Part shown: in pieces, positions 30,660 through 39,819 of the stretch | How positions within the stretch are numbered: the stretch's first letter is position 1 | Layout of the letters: each line of letters opens with the position of its first letter | DNA from: Pseudomonas sp. FEN | GTDB taxonomy: Bacteria; Pseudomonadota; Gammaproteobacteria; Pseudomonadales; Pseudomonadaceae | Assembly (NCBI RefSeq): GCF_904067045.1 | Contig: NZ_CAJFDC010000033.1 | Span: 161,110-225,109, forward strand | DNA: 64,000 bases | Direction: 5' to 3' | The notes under the pieces: generated by a model | The model's input: the letters and a program-made list of their open reading frames with translations, nothing else | The model's database searches: none | What the model was told of the DNA's origin: nothing | Position numbers and translations under genes: made by a program

Positions 30660-30747
30660 TCCCAGACAAACCTTGCTCCTGTAAGGTTTGTGTCCACCCC
30701 CGCGAGCGGTTTTGTATCTTCAAGAGAATCGAGCAAGGAGTGGCAGC

Positions 30748-31959
30748 ATGAGTCAGGAATGGGATGCCGGTCGGCTGGACAGCGATCTCGAGGGCGTGGC
30801 CTTCGACACCCTGGCCGTCCGTGCCGGTCAGCACCGCACGCCGGAAGGCGAGCACGGCGACCCGATGTTCTTCACCTCCAGCTATGTGTTCCGCACTGCC
30901 GCCGATGCGGCGGCGCGTTTCGCCGGGGAAGTGCCGGGCAACGTCTATTCGCGCTACACCAACCCTACCGTGCGCTCGTTCGAAGAGCGCATCGCGGCCC
31001 TGGAAGGGGCTGAGCAGGCGGTGGCCACCGCCACCGGCATGGCTGCGATCATGGCCGTGGTCATGAGCCTGTGCAGTGCCGGCGATCACGTGCTGGTCTC
31101 GCGCAGCGTGTTCGGTTCGACTATCAGTCTGTTCGAGAAGTACTTCAAGCGTTTCGGCGTCGAAGTCGACTACGTGCCCCTGGCCGAGCTGTCCGGCTGG
31201 GACGCGGCGATCCGAGCGAATACCAAGCTGTTGTTCGTCGAATCACCGTCCAATCCGCTGGCCGAGCTGGTGGACATCGCCGCGTTGGCTGAAATCGCCC
31301 ACGCCAAGGGTGCGCTGCTGGTGGTCGACAACTGCTTCTGCACGCCGGCCCTGCAACAGCCGCTGAAGCTGGGCGCGGACGTCGTGGTGCATTCGGCGAC
31401 CAAGTTCATCGACGGCCAGGGCCGTTGCATGGGGGGCGTGGTGGCCGGGCGTGGCGCGCAGATGAAGGAAGTCGTCGGTTTCCTGCGTACCGCCGGGCCG
31501 ACCCTCAGCCCGTTCAATGCCTGGATCTTCCTCAAGGGCCTGGAAACCTTGAACCTGCGCATGCGCGCCCACTGTGCCAATGCCCAGGCCCTCGCCGAGT
31601 GGCTGGAGCAGCAGGACGGTATCGAGAAAGTCCATTACGCCGGTCTCAAGAGTCACCCGCAGCACGAACTCGCCCAGCGTCAGCAGCGTGGTTTCGGGGC
31701 GGTGGTGAGTTTCGAGGTCAAGGGCGGGAAAGAGGGCGCCTGGCGCTTTATCGATGCCACCCGACTGATCTCCATCACCGCCAACCTGGGTGACAGCAAG
31801 ACCACCATCACCCATCCGAGCACCACCTCCCACGGTCGTCTCGCGCCACAGGAGCGTGAGGCCGCGGGGATTCGCGACAGCCTGATCCGCGTCGCCGTCG
31901 GCCTTGAGGACGTCGCCGATCTGCAAGCTGACCTGGCCCGCGGGTTGGCGGCCTTGTGA
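30748..31959 (+). CDS. metZ: O-succinylhomoserine sulfhydrylase
   Basis: 403 aa PLP enzyme of the Cys/Met-metabolism family making homocysteine from O-succinylhomoserine and sulfide, the usual route in Pseudomonas. The PLP lysine is in VHSATKFIDGQGR (about residue 210), with SRYTNPTVRSFEERIAALEGAE and VESPSNPLAELVDI upstream. AAGGAG lies 8 nt before the ATG. The last codons overlap the GTG start of the SDR gene by 4 bp (GTGA). Confidence 0.95.
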   Translation: MSQEWDAGRLDSDLEGVAFDTLAVRAGQHRTPEGEHGDPMFFTSSYVFRTAADAAARFAGEVPGNVYSRYTNPTVRSFEERIAALEGAEQAVATATGMAAIMAVVMSLCSAGDHVLVSRSVFGSTISLFEKYFKRFGVEVDYVPLAELSGWDAAIRANTKLLFVESPSNPLAELVDIAALAEIAHAKGALLVVDNCFCTPALQQPLKLGADVVVHSATKFIDGQGRCMGGVVAGRGAQMKEVVGFLRTAGPTLSPFNAWIFLKGLETLNLRMRAHCANAQALAEWLEQQDGIEKVHYAGLKSHPQHELAQRQQRGFGAVVSFEVKGGKEGAWRFIDATRLISITANLGDSKTTITHPSTTSHGRLAPQEREAAGIRDSLIRVAVGLEDVADLQADLARGLAAL

Positions 31960-32732
31960 TCGAGTGGTCCCTGGACGCGGCCGTTGCCAACAACGGTCGC
32001 GTCGCCCTGGTAACGGGCGCGGCGCGTGGCATCGGCCTGGGGATTGCCGCCTGGTTGCTCAGCGAAGGCTGGCAGGTGGTGCTCACCGATCTCGATCATG
32101 TCCGTGGCGGCAAGGTCGCCCGGGTACTGGGCGAGAATGCCTGTTTCATCACCATGGATGTCTCCGACGAGGCCCAGGTGGCCCAGGGCATCGCCGAGGT
32201 ATTGGGCCGTTTCGGTCGGATCGATGCCCTGGTGTGTAACGCGGCGATCGCCGATCCGCACAACAGCACCCTGGAAAGCCTCGATCTGGCGCACTGGAAT
32301 CGTGTGCTGGCGGTCAATCTCAGTGGGCCGATGTTGCTGGCCAAGCATTGTGCGCCTTACCTGCGTGCCCACTGCGGGGCCATCGTCAACCTGGCGTCTA
32401 CCCGGGCGATGCAGTCGGAACCCGACAGCGAGGCCTATGCCGCGAGCAAGGGCGGTCTGCTGGCCCTGACCCATGCCCTGGCCATCAGCCTCGGCCCGGA
32501 GATCCGGGTCAATGCGGTCAGCCCGGGCTGGATCGATGCCCGTGATCCGTCGGTGCGGCGGGCCGAGCCATTGAGCGATACCGATCATGCCCAGCATCCG
32601 GCAGGCAGGGTCGGGACTGTCGAGGACGTGGCGGCGCTGGTGGCGTGGTTGCTGTCGAGGAACGCGGGGTTCGTCACCGGTCAGGAATTCGTGGTCGACG
32701 GTGGCATGACCCGCAAGATGATCTACCGGTAG
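31956..32732 (+). CDS. Short-chain dehydrogenase/reductase
   Basis: 258 aa classical SDR. Cofactor motif VTGAARGIGLGIA at about residues 19-31, VCNAAIA near 90, catalytic Ser in NLASTRAM and the YAASKGG pair near 160, and the C-terminal VVDGGMTRKM. It begins with GTG inside the metZ stop codon, so it is translationally coupled to metZ. The pairing of metZ and an SDR is also seen in P. aeruginosa as I recall, but the substrate is not known. Confidence 0.92.
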   Translation: MIEWSLDAAVANNGRVALVTGAARGIGLGIAAWLLSEGWQVVLTDLDHVRGGKVARVLGENACFITMDVSDEAQVAQGIAEVLGRFGRIDALVCNAAIADPHNSTLESLDLAHWNRVLAVNLSGPMLLAKHCAPYLRAHCGAIVNLASTRAMQSEPDSEAYAASKGGLLALTHALAISLGPEIRVNAVSPGWIDARDPSVRRAEPLSDTDHAQHPAGRVGTVEDVAALVAWLLSRNAGFVTGQEFVVDGGMTRKMIYR

Positions 32733-32751
32733 GCGCGAGCTTGCTCGCGAT

Positions 32752-32841
32752 GGACGTCAACGATAACGCGGGAAGTCTGCTAGCCCGCAGTGTTCTGGCT
32801 ACCATCGCGAGCAATCGAGCGTCGACCGGCTGCTCCTACAG
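32752..32841 (+). repeat. 90-bp repeat, left copy
   Basis: GGACGTCAACGATAACGC.. to ..CCGGCTGCTCCTACAG. The same 90-bp element, same orientation, recurs at 51912-52001; the last 46 bp are identical and the middle differs at about ten positions. The left flank GGCGCGAGCTTGCTCGCGATG adds a REP-like palindrome. Apart from this element the 32733-32959 gap holds no gene. Confidence 0.85.
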
Positions 32842-32959
32842 AGGGCGGGGCTTGATGGCCTTGCCTGTGACACGATTCTGTCTTTTTCTGAAAAACTTCA
32901 AGCAGGCTATTGACTTAGATCCGCTACCTGCGTAAATTTCGCGGCCTCAACGAAGCAAA

Positions 32960-33035
32960 GGGTGATTAGCTCAGCCGGGAGAGCATCTGCCTTACAAGCA
33001 GAGGGTCGGCGGTTCGATCCCGTCATCACCCACCA
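32960..33035 (+). tRNA. tRNA-Val (anticodon TAC)
   Basis: 76 nt with CCA; acceptor GGGTGAT pairs ATCACCC, anticodon arm TCTGC-CTTACAA-GCAGA gives TAC. Confidence 0.97.
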
Positions 33036-33092
33036 CTCGTTGAGTTTCTCGCAAGAGAATCGGATGTTCCGCAAGGAGCTTCCAACCGACGC

Positions 33093-33169
33093 GCAGCGGT
33101 AGTTCAGTCGGTTAGAATACCGGCCTGTCACGCCGGGGGTCGCGGGTTCGAGTCCCGTCCGCTGCGCCA
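33093..33169 (+). tRNA. tRNA-Asp (anticodon GTC)
   Basis: 77 nt with CCA; anticodon loop CTGTCAC gives GTC, T-arm GCGGGTTCGAGTCCCGT. Confidence 0.97.
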
Positions 33170-33268
33170 TATTTGTACAGGTCGCCTCGCGCGGCCTGCG
33201 ATCGGAAAGCACCGAAGCTTCTCGATCACGGGTTCAAAGGTTTCAACGGACGCAAGTCCGAGCGATAC

Positions 33269-33345
33269 GCAGCGGTAGTTCAGTCGGTTAGAATACCGGC
33301 CTGTCACGCCGGGGGTCGCGGGTTCGAGTCCCGTCCGCTGCGCCA
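33269..33345 (+). tRNA. tRNA-Asp (anticodon GTC), second copy
   Basis: Identical to the copy at 33093-33169, with an unrelated 99-nt spacer between them. Confidence 0.97.
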
Positions 33346-33387
33346 TACACCGCTTCAAGGCCCTTGAACTCCTTGAAGCAAAAGAAA

Positions 33388-33417
33388 ATGCCCCGGCTTG
33401 CCGGGGCTTTTTTTTGC
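33388..33417 (+). terminator. Terminator of the tRNA-Val/Asp/Asp unit
   Basis: GCCCCGGC-TT-GCCGGGGC followed by eight T residues. Confidence 0.93.
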
Positions 33418-33757
33418 CTGTTTTTTGTCAACGCCGACATGCGCTTCCCGCGCTGATTTGAAGTGCCCCTTCCTGCTGCTTTATTACGTCCCTGGCGCCC
33501 TCCAGACGTTGAGATAGTGTAATAAAACTTTGCTCTTTGCTGTTTCTTCCGAAGTTGCAAACTTTCGTTATTTATCTGCTTTGCTCGTACTCTTTGGTGT
33601 TATCCGATCTAGGACTATTCCTATGTTTTCGGTCCCCCCCTTTGACTAGAGTTGAATCCCAACAGCGCCCTGCCGGCCGTGTCTGCAAGGCGCCGAGGCT
33701 TAACGGCTTTCATTGTGGTTGAACGTGCCCGCCGGGCATTTGTCATGGGCCTGGAAT
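33418..33757. other. 340-bp AT-richer non-coding leader before the T6SS operon
   Basis: No protein-coding frame is credible here. The stretch is noticeably less GC-rich than its neighbours (GTGTAATAAAACTTTGC, TTCGTTATTTATC) and must hold the T6SS promoter, but I see no confident -35/-10 pair or sigma-54 (GG-N10-GC) element. Confidence 0.5.
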
Positions 33758-34774
33758 ATGTCGATGAAAGAACTGATTCCTTATATTGATGCCTTGCATG
33801 AGCGGCCCGGTGGTCCGAACCTGGAATACCGGGCCGACTTTATTCAATTGTTTCAGGAAATGGAGGGCGGCAACGAAGTTCAATACGGCGACCATTTGTA
33901 TCCCGCCCCGCCGGTGGATTGGAAACGGGTGCGCTCGCTGTGCCTGACGCTGCTGGAGGACTCCCTCGACCTGCGGGTGGCGGTCTGCCTGGCGCGGGCC
34001 TTGCTGGAGTTGCAGGGGCTGTCCGGCTTTGTCGAAGGGTTGCGCCTGATCGACGGTTTGGTGCGCGAGCGTTGGGAGGATGTCCATCCGCAACTGCTGG
34101 CCGAGGATGGGCACGATCCGCTGGTGCGACTCAATACCCTGGCCGAACTGGCGGTGCCGACCAGTGTGGTCCTGGTGCTCAAGCGTCAGCCACTGGCCAG
34201 CGCCATGGGCCTTGAGTCGCTGCGCCTGGCCGATCTGGCGTGCATCGCCGAGTCCGCTGAAGAAGACGCCCGGGCGCAAGGGCTGGCGCGGTTGGCGAGC
34301 GTGATCGAATCCCCGGCCCATGAGGCGCTGATCGAAGGCCTGCGCTCGCTCAGGGGCCTGGTCGAGCTGATCACGCGGATCGGCACCGGCCTTGAGGAAA
34401 AAATCGCGGCGCCGGGTATTTCCCCGCTGGGTGGGCTTGGCCGCGCCCTGGACAAATGGTGTCGGGTTGCTGAAGAGCGCCTTGGCGCCGCCTTGCCGGC
34501 GCAACCTGACGATTTGCCGCGGACCTTGCCGGGCAGTCCGGCAACAGCCGGCGCGGCTGCCTGGCGCGGTGTCTGCCAGTCTCGCGAAGACGTCGTCCGC
34601 GCATTGGATGCGATTTGTACCTACTACGCCCATCACGAACCTTCGAGTCCGGTGCCGTTGCTCGCGGCCAGGACGCGCCGGCTCGCCAGCATGAGTTTTC
34701 TTGAAGCGATCGCCGAGCTGGTGCCGGGCAGTCTCGCCGACCTGCGCGCCCTGGGCGGTATCGCCAATGACTAA
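33758..34774 (+). CDS. tssA: T6SS component TssA (ImpA family)
   Basis: 338 aa. The ImpA N-terminal domain is recognisable at residues about 15-125 (YRADFIQLFQEMEGGNEVQYG, LIDGLVRERWEDVHPQL). TssA primes and caps the sheath-tube polymer at the baseplate. The short C-terminal region (about 220-338) is of the small TssA class; FLEAIAELVPGSLADLRALGGI ends it. Start at the ATG 33758 (MSMKELIPYIDAL); GGAAT lies just upstream. It is the first gene of the secretion operon, after a 340-bp leader. Confidence 0.92.
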   Translation: MSMKELIPYIDALHERPGGPNLEYRADFIQLFQEMEGGNEVQYGDHLYPAPPVDWKRVRSLCLTLLEDSLDLRVAVCLARALLELQGLSGFVEGLRLIDGLVRERWEDVHPQLLAEDGHDPLVRLNTLAELAVPTSVVLVLKRQPLASAMGLESLRLADLACIAESAEEDARAQGLARLASVIESPAHEALIEGLRSLRGLVELITRIGTGLEEKIAAPGISPLGGLGRALDKWCRVAEERLGAALPAQPDDLPRTLPGSPATAGAAAWRGVCQSREDVVRALDAICTYYAHHEPSSPVPLLAARTRRLASMSFLEAIAELVPGSLADLRALGGIAND

Positions 34775-34803
34775 CGCTTCTCTCCCCGCGCAGGTTTATT
34801 TGT

Positions 34804-35319
34804 ATGTCCAGTAACAACAGCCAGAAATTCATCGGGCGCAACCGTGCGCCACGGGTCCAGATCGAATATGACGTCGAGTTGTACGGCGCCGAAAAGACCG
34901 TTGAGATTCCCTTTGTCAACGGCGTCTTCGCCGATCTCTCCGGCAGCAACCGGGCCGACCTGCCAGCGCTGGCCGAGCGCAAGTTCCTGGAAATCGATAT
35001 CGACAACTTTGATGAGCGCATGGCCGCCATCCATCCCCAGGTGCGGATCAATGTGCCCAACCAACTGACGGGCGAAGGGCAGATGGCGGTCTCACTCGGC
35101 TTCAAGAGCATGGACGACTTCTCCCCCGGGGCCGTGGCCCGCAACGTCGAGCCCCTGCGTGAGTTGCTGGAGGCACGCAATCAACTGGCCAACCTGCTGA
35201 CCTACATGGACGGCAAGAGCGGCGCCGAGCAACTGATGGCGCGCTTGCTGGAAAACCCGGCCCTGATGCAGTCGCTGCTGGCCCAGGCCAAGCCGGCGGC
35301 CACCGAGTCCGAAGGCTGA
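34804..35319 (+). CDS. tssB: T6SS contractile sheath small subunit TssB
   Basis: 171 aa VipA-type protein. It has RNRAPRVQIEYDVELYGAEK near the start, LPFVNGVFADLSG-type sequence (VEIPFVNGVFADLSGS), and the C-terminal helix that pairs with TssC (ARNVEPLRELLEARNQLANLL). It forms the sheath with TssC, encoded 38 bp downstream. Confidence 0.95.
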   Translation: MSSNNSQKFIGRNRAPRVQIEYDVELYGAEKTVEIPFVNGVFADLSGSNRADLPALAERKFLEIDIDNFDERMAAIHPQVRINVPNQLTGEGQMAVSLGFKSMDDFSPGAVARNVEPLRELLEARNQLANLLTYMDGKSGAEQLMARLLENPALMQSLLAQAKPAATESEG

Positions 35320-35357
35320 TGCCTTCGATGATCGCTCCCTGAAACAGGTAAATATCC

Positions 35358-36848
35358 GTGTCCGTCACTCTTGAGAATCCGTCCGGCATCGATCCGACGG
35401 TCGAGCTGTCGCCCAGTGAATTCAACGACCTGCTGCAACGCGAGTTCAAGCCGCGCGGCGAGCCGGTGCGCGAAGCCATTGAAAATGCGGTGCAGACCCT
35501 GGCGCAACAGGCGCTGCGCACGACCCACCTGATCGCCCACGACACCATCGGCACCATTCAGGCACTGATCGGCGAAATCGACGCCAGGTTGTCCGCGCAG
35601 GTCAATGACATCCTCCATCACCCGGATTTCCAGGCTGTGGAGTCGGCCTGGCGCGGCCTCGACTATCTGGTGAGCAATACCGAGACCGACGACAAGCTCA
35701 AGATCCGCTTCCTCAATGTTGCCAAGGATGAAGTTGCCCGCGAGCTGAAGAAGTTCAAGGGCGCGGCCTGGGACCAGAGTCCGCTGTTCAAGAAAATCTA
35801 TGAGCACGAGTACGGGCAGTTGGGTGGTGAGCCGTTCGGCGTATTGATCGCCGATTTCTATTTCGATAACAGCCCTCCGGATGTGGAACTGCTGGCATCC
35901 CTGGCCAAGATTGCCGCGGCGGCGCATGCGCCGCTGATCAGCGCGGCGTCACCGGCGGTGATGCTGATGGACTCCTGGCGCGAGGTTGCCAACCCCCGGG
36001 ACCTGAGCAAGTTGTTCCTCACCCCCGAGCATGCCGCCTGGCGCAATCTGCGGCGCTCCGAGGATTCGCGCTACATCGGCCTGACCATGCCGCGTTTCCT
36101 CGGGCGTATCCCCTACGGCGCGCGGACCGCGCCGGTGGAGGAATTCGCCTTCGAGGAGGTCACCGAAGGCCAGGCGCAAAACTATCTGTGGGCCAACGCC
36201 GCCTATGCCATGGGCCTCAATATCAACCGCTCCTTCAAGGAGTACGGCTGGTGCTCGCGGATTCGCGGCATCGAGTCCGGTGGAGCCATCAGCGATCTGC
36301 CGGTGCACACCTATCCAACCGAGGAGGGCGGCGTGGACATGACCTGTCCGACCGAGGTCGCCATCAGTGATCGGCGCGAGGTGGAGTTGGCCAAGAACGG
36401 CTTCATGCCCCTGGTGCACTGCAAGAACACCTCGTTGGCGGCCTTTATCGGCGCGCAGTCATTGCACTGTCCCCAGGAATACGACGACCCCGATGCAACC
36501 GCCAATGCGCAACTGGCGGCCCGTCTGCCGTACCTGTTCGCCACCTGCCGCTTCGCGCATTACCTCAAGTGCATCGTGCGCGACAAGATCGGCTCGTTCA
36601 GCGCCCGCGAGGACATGGAAATCTGGCTCAACAACTGGATCGTCAAGTACGTCGAGCATAACCCGGCGACCGCCAGTGACACCGACAAGGCGCGCAAGCC
36701 GCTGGCGGGGGCCGAAGTGGTGGTGCAGGAAGTGGAGGGGAGCCCGGGGTTTTACCAGGCCAAGTTCTTCCTGCGCCCGCACTACCAATTGGAAGGCCTG
36801 AGCGTATCCCTGCGCCTGGTCTCTCAACTGCCCTCGGTCAAAGGCTGA
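35358..36848 (+). CDS. tssC: T6SS contractile sheath large subunit TssC
   Basis: 496 aa VipB-type protein starting at a GTG. Signature stretches include WRGLDYLVSNTETDD, LFKKIYEHEYGQLGGEPFG, LTMPRFLGRIPYG and the C-terminal FYQAKFFLRPHYQLEGLSVSLRLVSQLP. Length and order are normal. With TssB it builds the contractile sheath. In systems with ClpV the sheath is recycled by that ATPase; no clpV is found in this operon. Confidence 0.96.
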   Translation: MSVTLENPSGIDPTVELSPSEFNDLLQREFKPRGEPVREAIENAVQTLAQQALRTTHLIAHDTIGTIQALIGEIDARLSAQVNDILHHPDFQAVESAWRGLDYLVSNTETDDKLKIRFLNVAKDEVARELKKFKGAAWDQSPLFKKIYEHEYGQLGGEPFGVLIADFYFDNSPPDVELLASLAKIAAAAHAPLISAASPAVMLMDSWREVANPRDLSKLFLTPEHAAWRNLRRSEDSRYIGLTMPRFLGRIPYGARTAPVEEFAFEEVTEGQAQNYLWANAAYAMGLNINRSFKEYGWCSRIRGIESGGAISDLPVHTYPTEEGGVDMTCPTEVAISDRREVELAKNGFMPLVHCKNTSLAAFIGAQSLHCPQEYDDPDATANAQLAARLPYLFATCRFAHYLKCIVRDKIGSFSAREDMEIWLNNWIVKYVEHNPATASDTDKARKPLAGAEVVVQEVEGSPGFYQAKFFLRPHYQLEGLSVSLRLVSQLPSVKG

Positions 36849-36923
36849 GGGGTTCGCGCCGGACCGGATCCGCGTTCCGGGACGGTGCTTAACCATTCAA
36901 ATAAATAGATGCTGGAGTTGCGC

Positions 36924-37397
36924 ATGATTGTATTGAAATTCAAAACCGAGATTAAGGGGAACTGCCAGGAGAAGGATCACAAGGACTGGATCGTTATCGA
37001 CTCCTGGGGATTCAGCAGCGGTCGTTCGATTGCCATTGGCAATGACCGTGAGCCGAGTGTCGGGCATGTCACCGAAATCAGCTTGAACAAGACCACCGAC
37101 ATCGCCTCGGTCAACCTGTTTATCGAGTCGGTCAGCGGCAAGTCCCTGGAGGAGGCGACCCTGCGGGTGATCCAGACCAGCGGCAGTTCGACGAGCAAGA
37201 ACGAACCCTACATCGAGCTTACCCTGACGGCGCCGATCATCAGCAGCTACAGCCTCAGCGGTACCGGTGATCGCCCGACCGAGCATTTCCAGATCAGCTT
37301 TACCGCCATCAAGTATCAGTACAAACACTTCGCCGACGGCAAGGCTGTCGCGACCCTTGAAAAGAGCTACGACCTGCTCAGCAATACCACCGTGTAA
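36924..37397 (+). CDS. hcp: Hcp tube protein
   Basis: 157 aa, ring-forming inner-tube subunit and effector carrier. The protein has the Hcp beta-barrel pattern with GFSSGRSI and SVGHVTEISLNKTTDIAS near residues 30-60 and ISSYSLSG..PTEHFQISFTAIKYQY in the C-terminal half. GGAG lies 8 nt ahead of the chosen ATG at 36924; the frame opens 15 bp earlier. Placed between tssC and tssE, inside the structural operon. Confidence 0.94.
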   Translation: MIVLKFKTEIKGNCQEKDHKDWIVIDSWGFSSGRSIAIGNDREPSVGHVTEISLNKTTDIASVNLFIESVSGKSLEEATLRVIQTSGSSTSKNEPYIELTLTAPIISSYSLSGTGDRPTEHFQISFTAIKYQYKHFADGKAVATLEKSYDLLSNTTV

Positions 37398-37466
37398 TCG
37401 AACCCCGCCGGGTTCCGCACGCTGCTGCGGGGCCTGGCGGCGCCTGTGTTTTCCGCGAGGATTTTC

Positions 37467-37961
37467 ATGAGCTCGTCCATGACACCGCTGCTCGAGCGGT
37501 TGATGAGGTCCGCCGGGCCTGGCGAGGGGATGGCCCGCCGCCGCTCGGGAGGTGGTTCGCAGCAAGAGCTGGAACACCTGTGCCGGGACCTCACGCTGCT
37601 GTTCAATGCCACCGGGCTGGGGGCGATTTGTCCGCTGGGCAGCCAGCCTCATGTCAGCCGCTCGGTGCTCAACTACGGCCTGGGCAAGCTGGCCGGCGTG
37701 GTGCTTTCGAGCATCGATACGCGCAAGCTCGAGTACCGCATCCGTGAAATCGTCCTGGATTTCGAACCGCGTATTCTGCGTTGCAGCGTCGAGGTGCAAC
37801 TGCTGCCGGCGGCGCCTGGCAGTGCCAGCCTGAATTTTCTGATCGAAGGCGAGATTCGTGGCCTCGATGTGTTGCACGGGTTCCGCCTGGAGTCGGCCTG
37901 GAACACCGAGAGTGGTGAGGTGCGGGTCCAGCCCTATGGCCGCATGCCCCTTCATGGATGA
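37467..37961 (+). CDS. tssE: T6SS baseplate protein TssE (gp25-like)
   Basis: 164 aa. The gp25-like domain covers about residues 50-155, with SRSVLNYGLGKLAGVVLSS and the EFR-type region KLEYRIREIVLDFEPRI. Start ATG at 37467 is preceded by GAGG. It is part of the TssEFGK wedge and overlaps tssF by 8 bp. Confidence 0.93.
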   Translation: MSSSMTPLLERLMRSAGPGEGMARRRSGGGSQQELEHLCRDLTLLFNATGLGAICPLGSQPHVSRSVLNYGLGKLAGVVLSSIDTRKLEYRIREIVLDFEPRILRCSVEVQLLPAAPGSASLNFLIEGEIRGLDVLHGFRLESAWNTESGEVRVQPYGRMPLHG

Positions 37962-39819
37962 GCGGCTGCTGCGTCATTACGAGCGTGAACTGAGTTTCCT
38001 GCGCGAAGCCGGTGCCGAGTTTGCCGAGGACTACCCGAAGATAGCCGCCACCCTGGGGCTGCGCCCCGAGGAGGTGACCGACCCGTCGGTGGAGCGGTTG
38101 CTGGAAGGGCTGAGCTTTCTCACCGCCCGTGTGCAACTGCAAATGGAGGCCGAATTCCCGCGTTTCACCGAGAGTCTGCTGGAACTGGTGCAACCGCAGC
38201 AGTTGCTGCCGGTTCCCGCCATGGCGGTGTTGCAGTTTTCCCCGGACCTGCAGGAGGGTTCGCTGGCCTCGGGGTTCACTTTGCCGGCCAATAGCGTGGT
38301 GCGCTCGTTGGGGGATGCCGCTGGGCAAGATCCGCGCTGCGAGTTTCGTAGCCTGCGTCCGCTCACGCTCTGGCCCCTGGCCTTGGAGTCGGCCGAGTAC
38401 CTGCCCAGTGCGGGGCTGCTCAGAGGCTTGCCGATCGGCGCGGTGAAACAGGATGGCGGCGCCCTGCGCCTGCGTTTGCGCACCACCGCCGGGGTGTCTT
38501 TCGATCAGTTGGCGCTGCAGGAGCTGACGTTGTTCCTGCGTGGTGATGGCTCGTTGCCCCTGGCCATCGCCGAAGCCCTGCTGAGCCGCGCCGAGGGCCT
38601 GTTTGTCCGCTGCGCGGAGGGCGAAGGGGCGTGGAGCGAGCGGATCGATCCCGGGCACATCCGCCAGCCGGAGCCGCGTCCCGGACCCCACCCGCATGCC
38701 CGGTCGTTGAACAGTGACGCGCTGTGCGCGCAGCTCAAGACCTTTCTCGCGTTTGCCGAGGGCGAGCGCTTTGTCAGCCTGGGTGGACTGGGGCCGGCGC
38801 TGCGCGCTTGCCCGGCCCGCAGCCTGGAGTTGCTGGTGGTGTTCGCGCCCCTGTCGCAACCGCTGTCGACGCTGCTCAATGCCAGCCACTTCGGGTTGTT
38901 CTGCGTGCCGGTGATCAACCTGTTCAACAAGCGTGTCGAGCGTATCGCCATCGACCCTTGCCGTCATGAGTTGCCGCTGGTGGTCGACAAGGCACGACCG
39001 CTCGCCTACGAGATCCAGGAGGTACTGGCGGTCCATGGTCATGCCGCCGGCTCCAAGGAGCGCCAGGTCGTGCTGCCGCTGTATGCCCCGCAACGGCTGG
39101 ACGACGGCGAGCGGCGTCCGGCGGGCTTTTACCAGCTGCAGCGCACGCCCAGCCGGGTGCCGCGGCGCTTTGTCGACGGGCAGCGGCGTTACCGCGGTTG
39201 TGACGCCAGTCTGGTGCTGGCGCTGGAGGCGGACGCCGACTTGCAGCGTCTGTCGGTGGAGGTGTTGTGTTCCAACCGCGATCTGCCATTGCGCTTGCCA
39301 CTGGGGGCCGGCAACAGCGACTTTGTCCTCGACGTGAGTGCGCCGGTACTGGCGATCCGCTGCGTGGCCGGGCCTTCGCGACCATTGCCGGCGCCGTCCC
39401 AGGGCGACCGACAATGGCAGGTGGTGCGGCAACTGTCGCGTAACTACCTGCCCCTGGCGCATCGGGACGGGACCGCCGGGGCGCGGGCCTTGCGCGAGTT
39501 GTTGGTGCATTACTTGCCCGAGGACGACAACAGTGGGCACAAGTTGCTGCAAGGCATCGTTTCCCTGCGTGCGCAGGTCGTCAGCCGACGCTTGCCCGGT
39601 GCCGGTCCGGTGGCCTTCGGTCGCGGCCTGAACCTGACCCTGCTACTGGACGACGCCGCCTGCGAAGGCACCGGTACCTATCTGTTCGGCGCCGCGCTGG
39701 AGCGCTTCTTTGTCCGGTATGCCGCGCTCAATGCCTTCATGGAGACCGAGTTGCGCAGTGTGAGCCGAGGGCATATCAAGACCTGGCGGGCGAGGGCGGG
39801 TCAATGCATGATCTGGTAG
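37954..39819 (+). CDS. tssF: T6SS baseplate protein TssF
   Basis: 621 aa, VasA/ImpG family. Start MDERLLRHYERELSFLREAGAEFAEDYPKIA is the family hallmark, as are VERLLEGLSFLTARVQLQMEAEFPRF and the C-terminal FVRYAALNAFMETELRS. The ATG at 37954 overlaps the tssE end by 8 bp, and the tssF end overlaps tssG by 16 bp. Confidence 0.95.
   Translation: MDERLLRHYERELSFLREAGAEFAEDYPKIAATLGLRPEEVTDPSVERLLEGLSFLTARVQLQMEAEFPRFTESLLELVQPQQLLPVPAMAVLQFSPDLQEGSLASGFTLPANSVVRSLGDAAGQDPRCEFRSLRPLTLWPLALESAEYLPSAGLLRGLPIGAVKQDGGALRLRLRTTAGVSFDQLALQELTLFLRGDGSLPLAIAEALLSRAEGLFVRCAEGEGAWSERIDPGHIRQPEPRPGPHPHARSLNSDALCAQLKTFLAFAEGERFVSLGGLGPALRACPARSLELLVVFAPLSQPLSTLLNASHFGLFCVPVINLFNKRVERIAIDPCRHELPLVVDKARPLAYEIQEVLAVHGHAAGSKERQVVLPLYAPQRLDDGERRPAGFYQLQRTPSRVPRRFVDGQRRYRGCDASLVLALEADADLQRLSVEVLCSNRDLPLRLPLGAGNSDFVLDVSAPVLAIRCVAGPSRPLPAPSQGDRQWQVVRQLSRNYLPLAHRDGTAGARALRELLVHYLPEDDNSGHKLLQGIVSLRAQVVSRRLPGAGPVAFGRGLNLTLLLDDAACEGTGTYLFGAALERFFVRYAALNAFMETELRSVSRGHIKTWRARAGQCMIW

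Noticed and set aside
33093..33345. Phage-type attachment site at the tRNA-Asp genes
   Set aside because: No integrase and no partial copy of the tRNA 3' end was found further along the window; the two tRNA-Asp are both complete.
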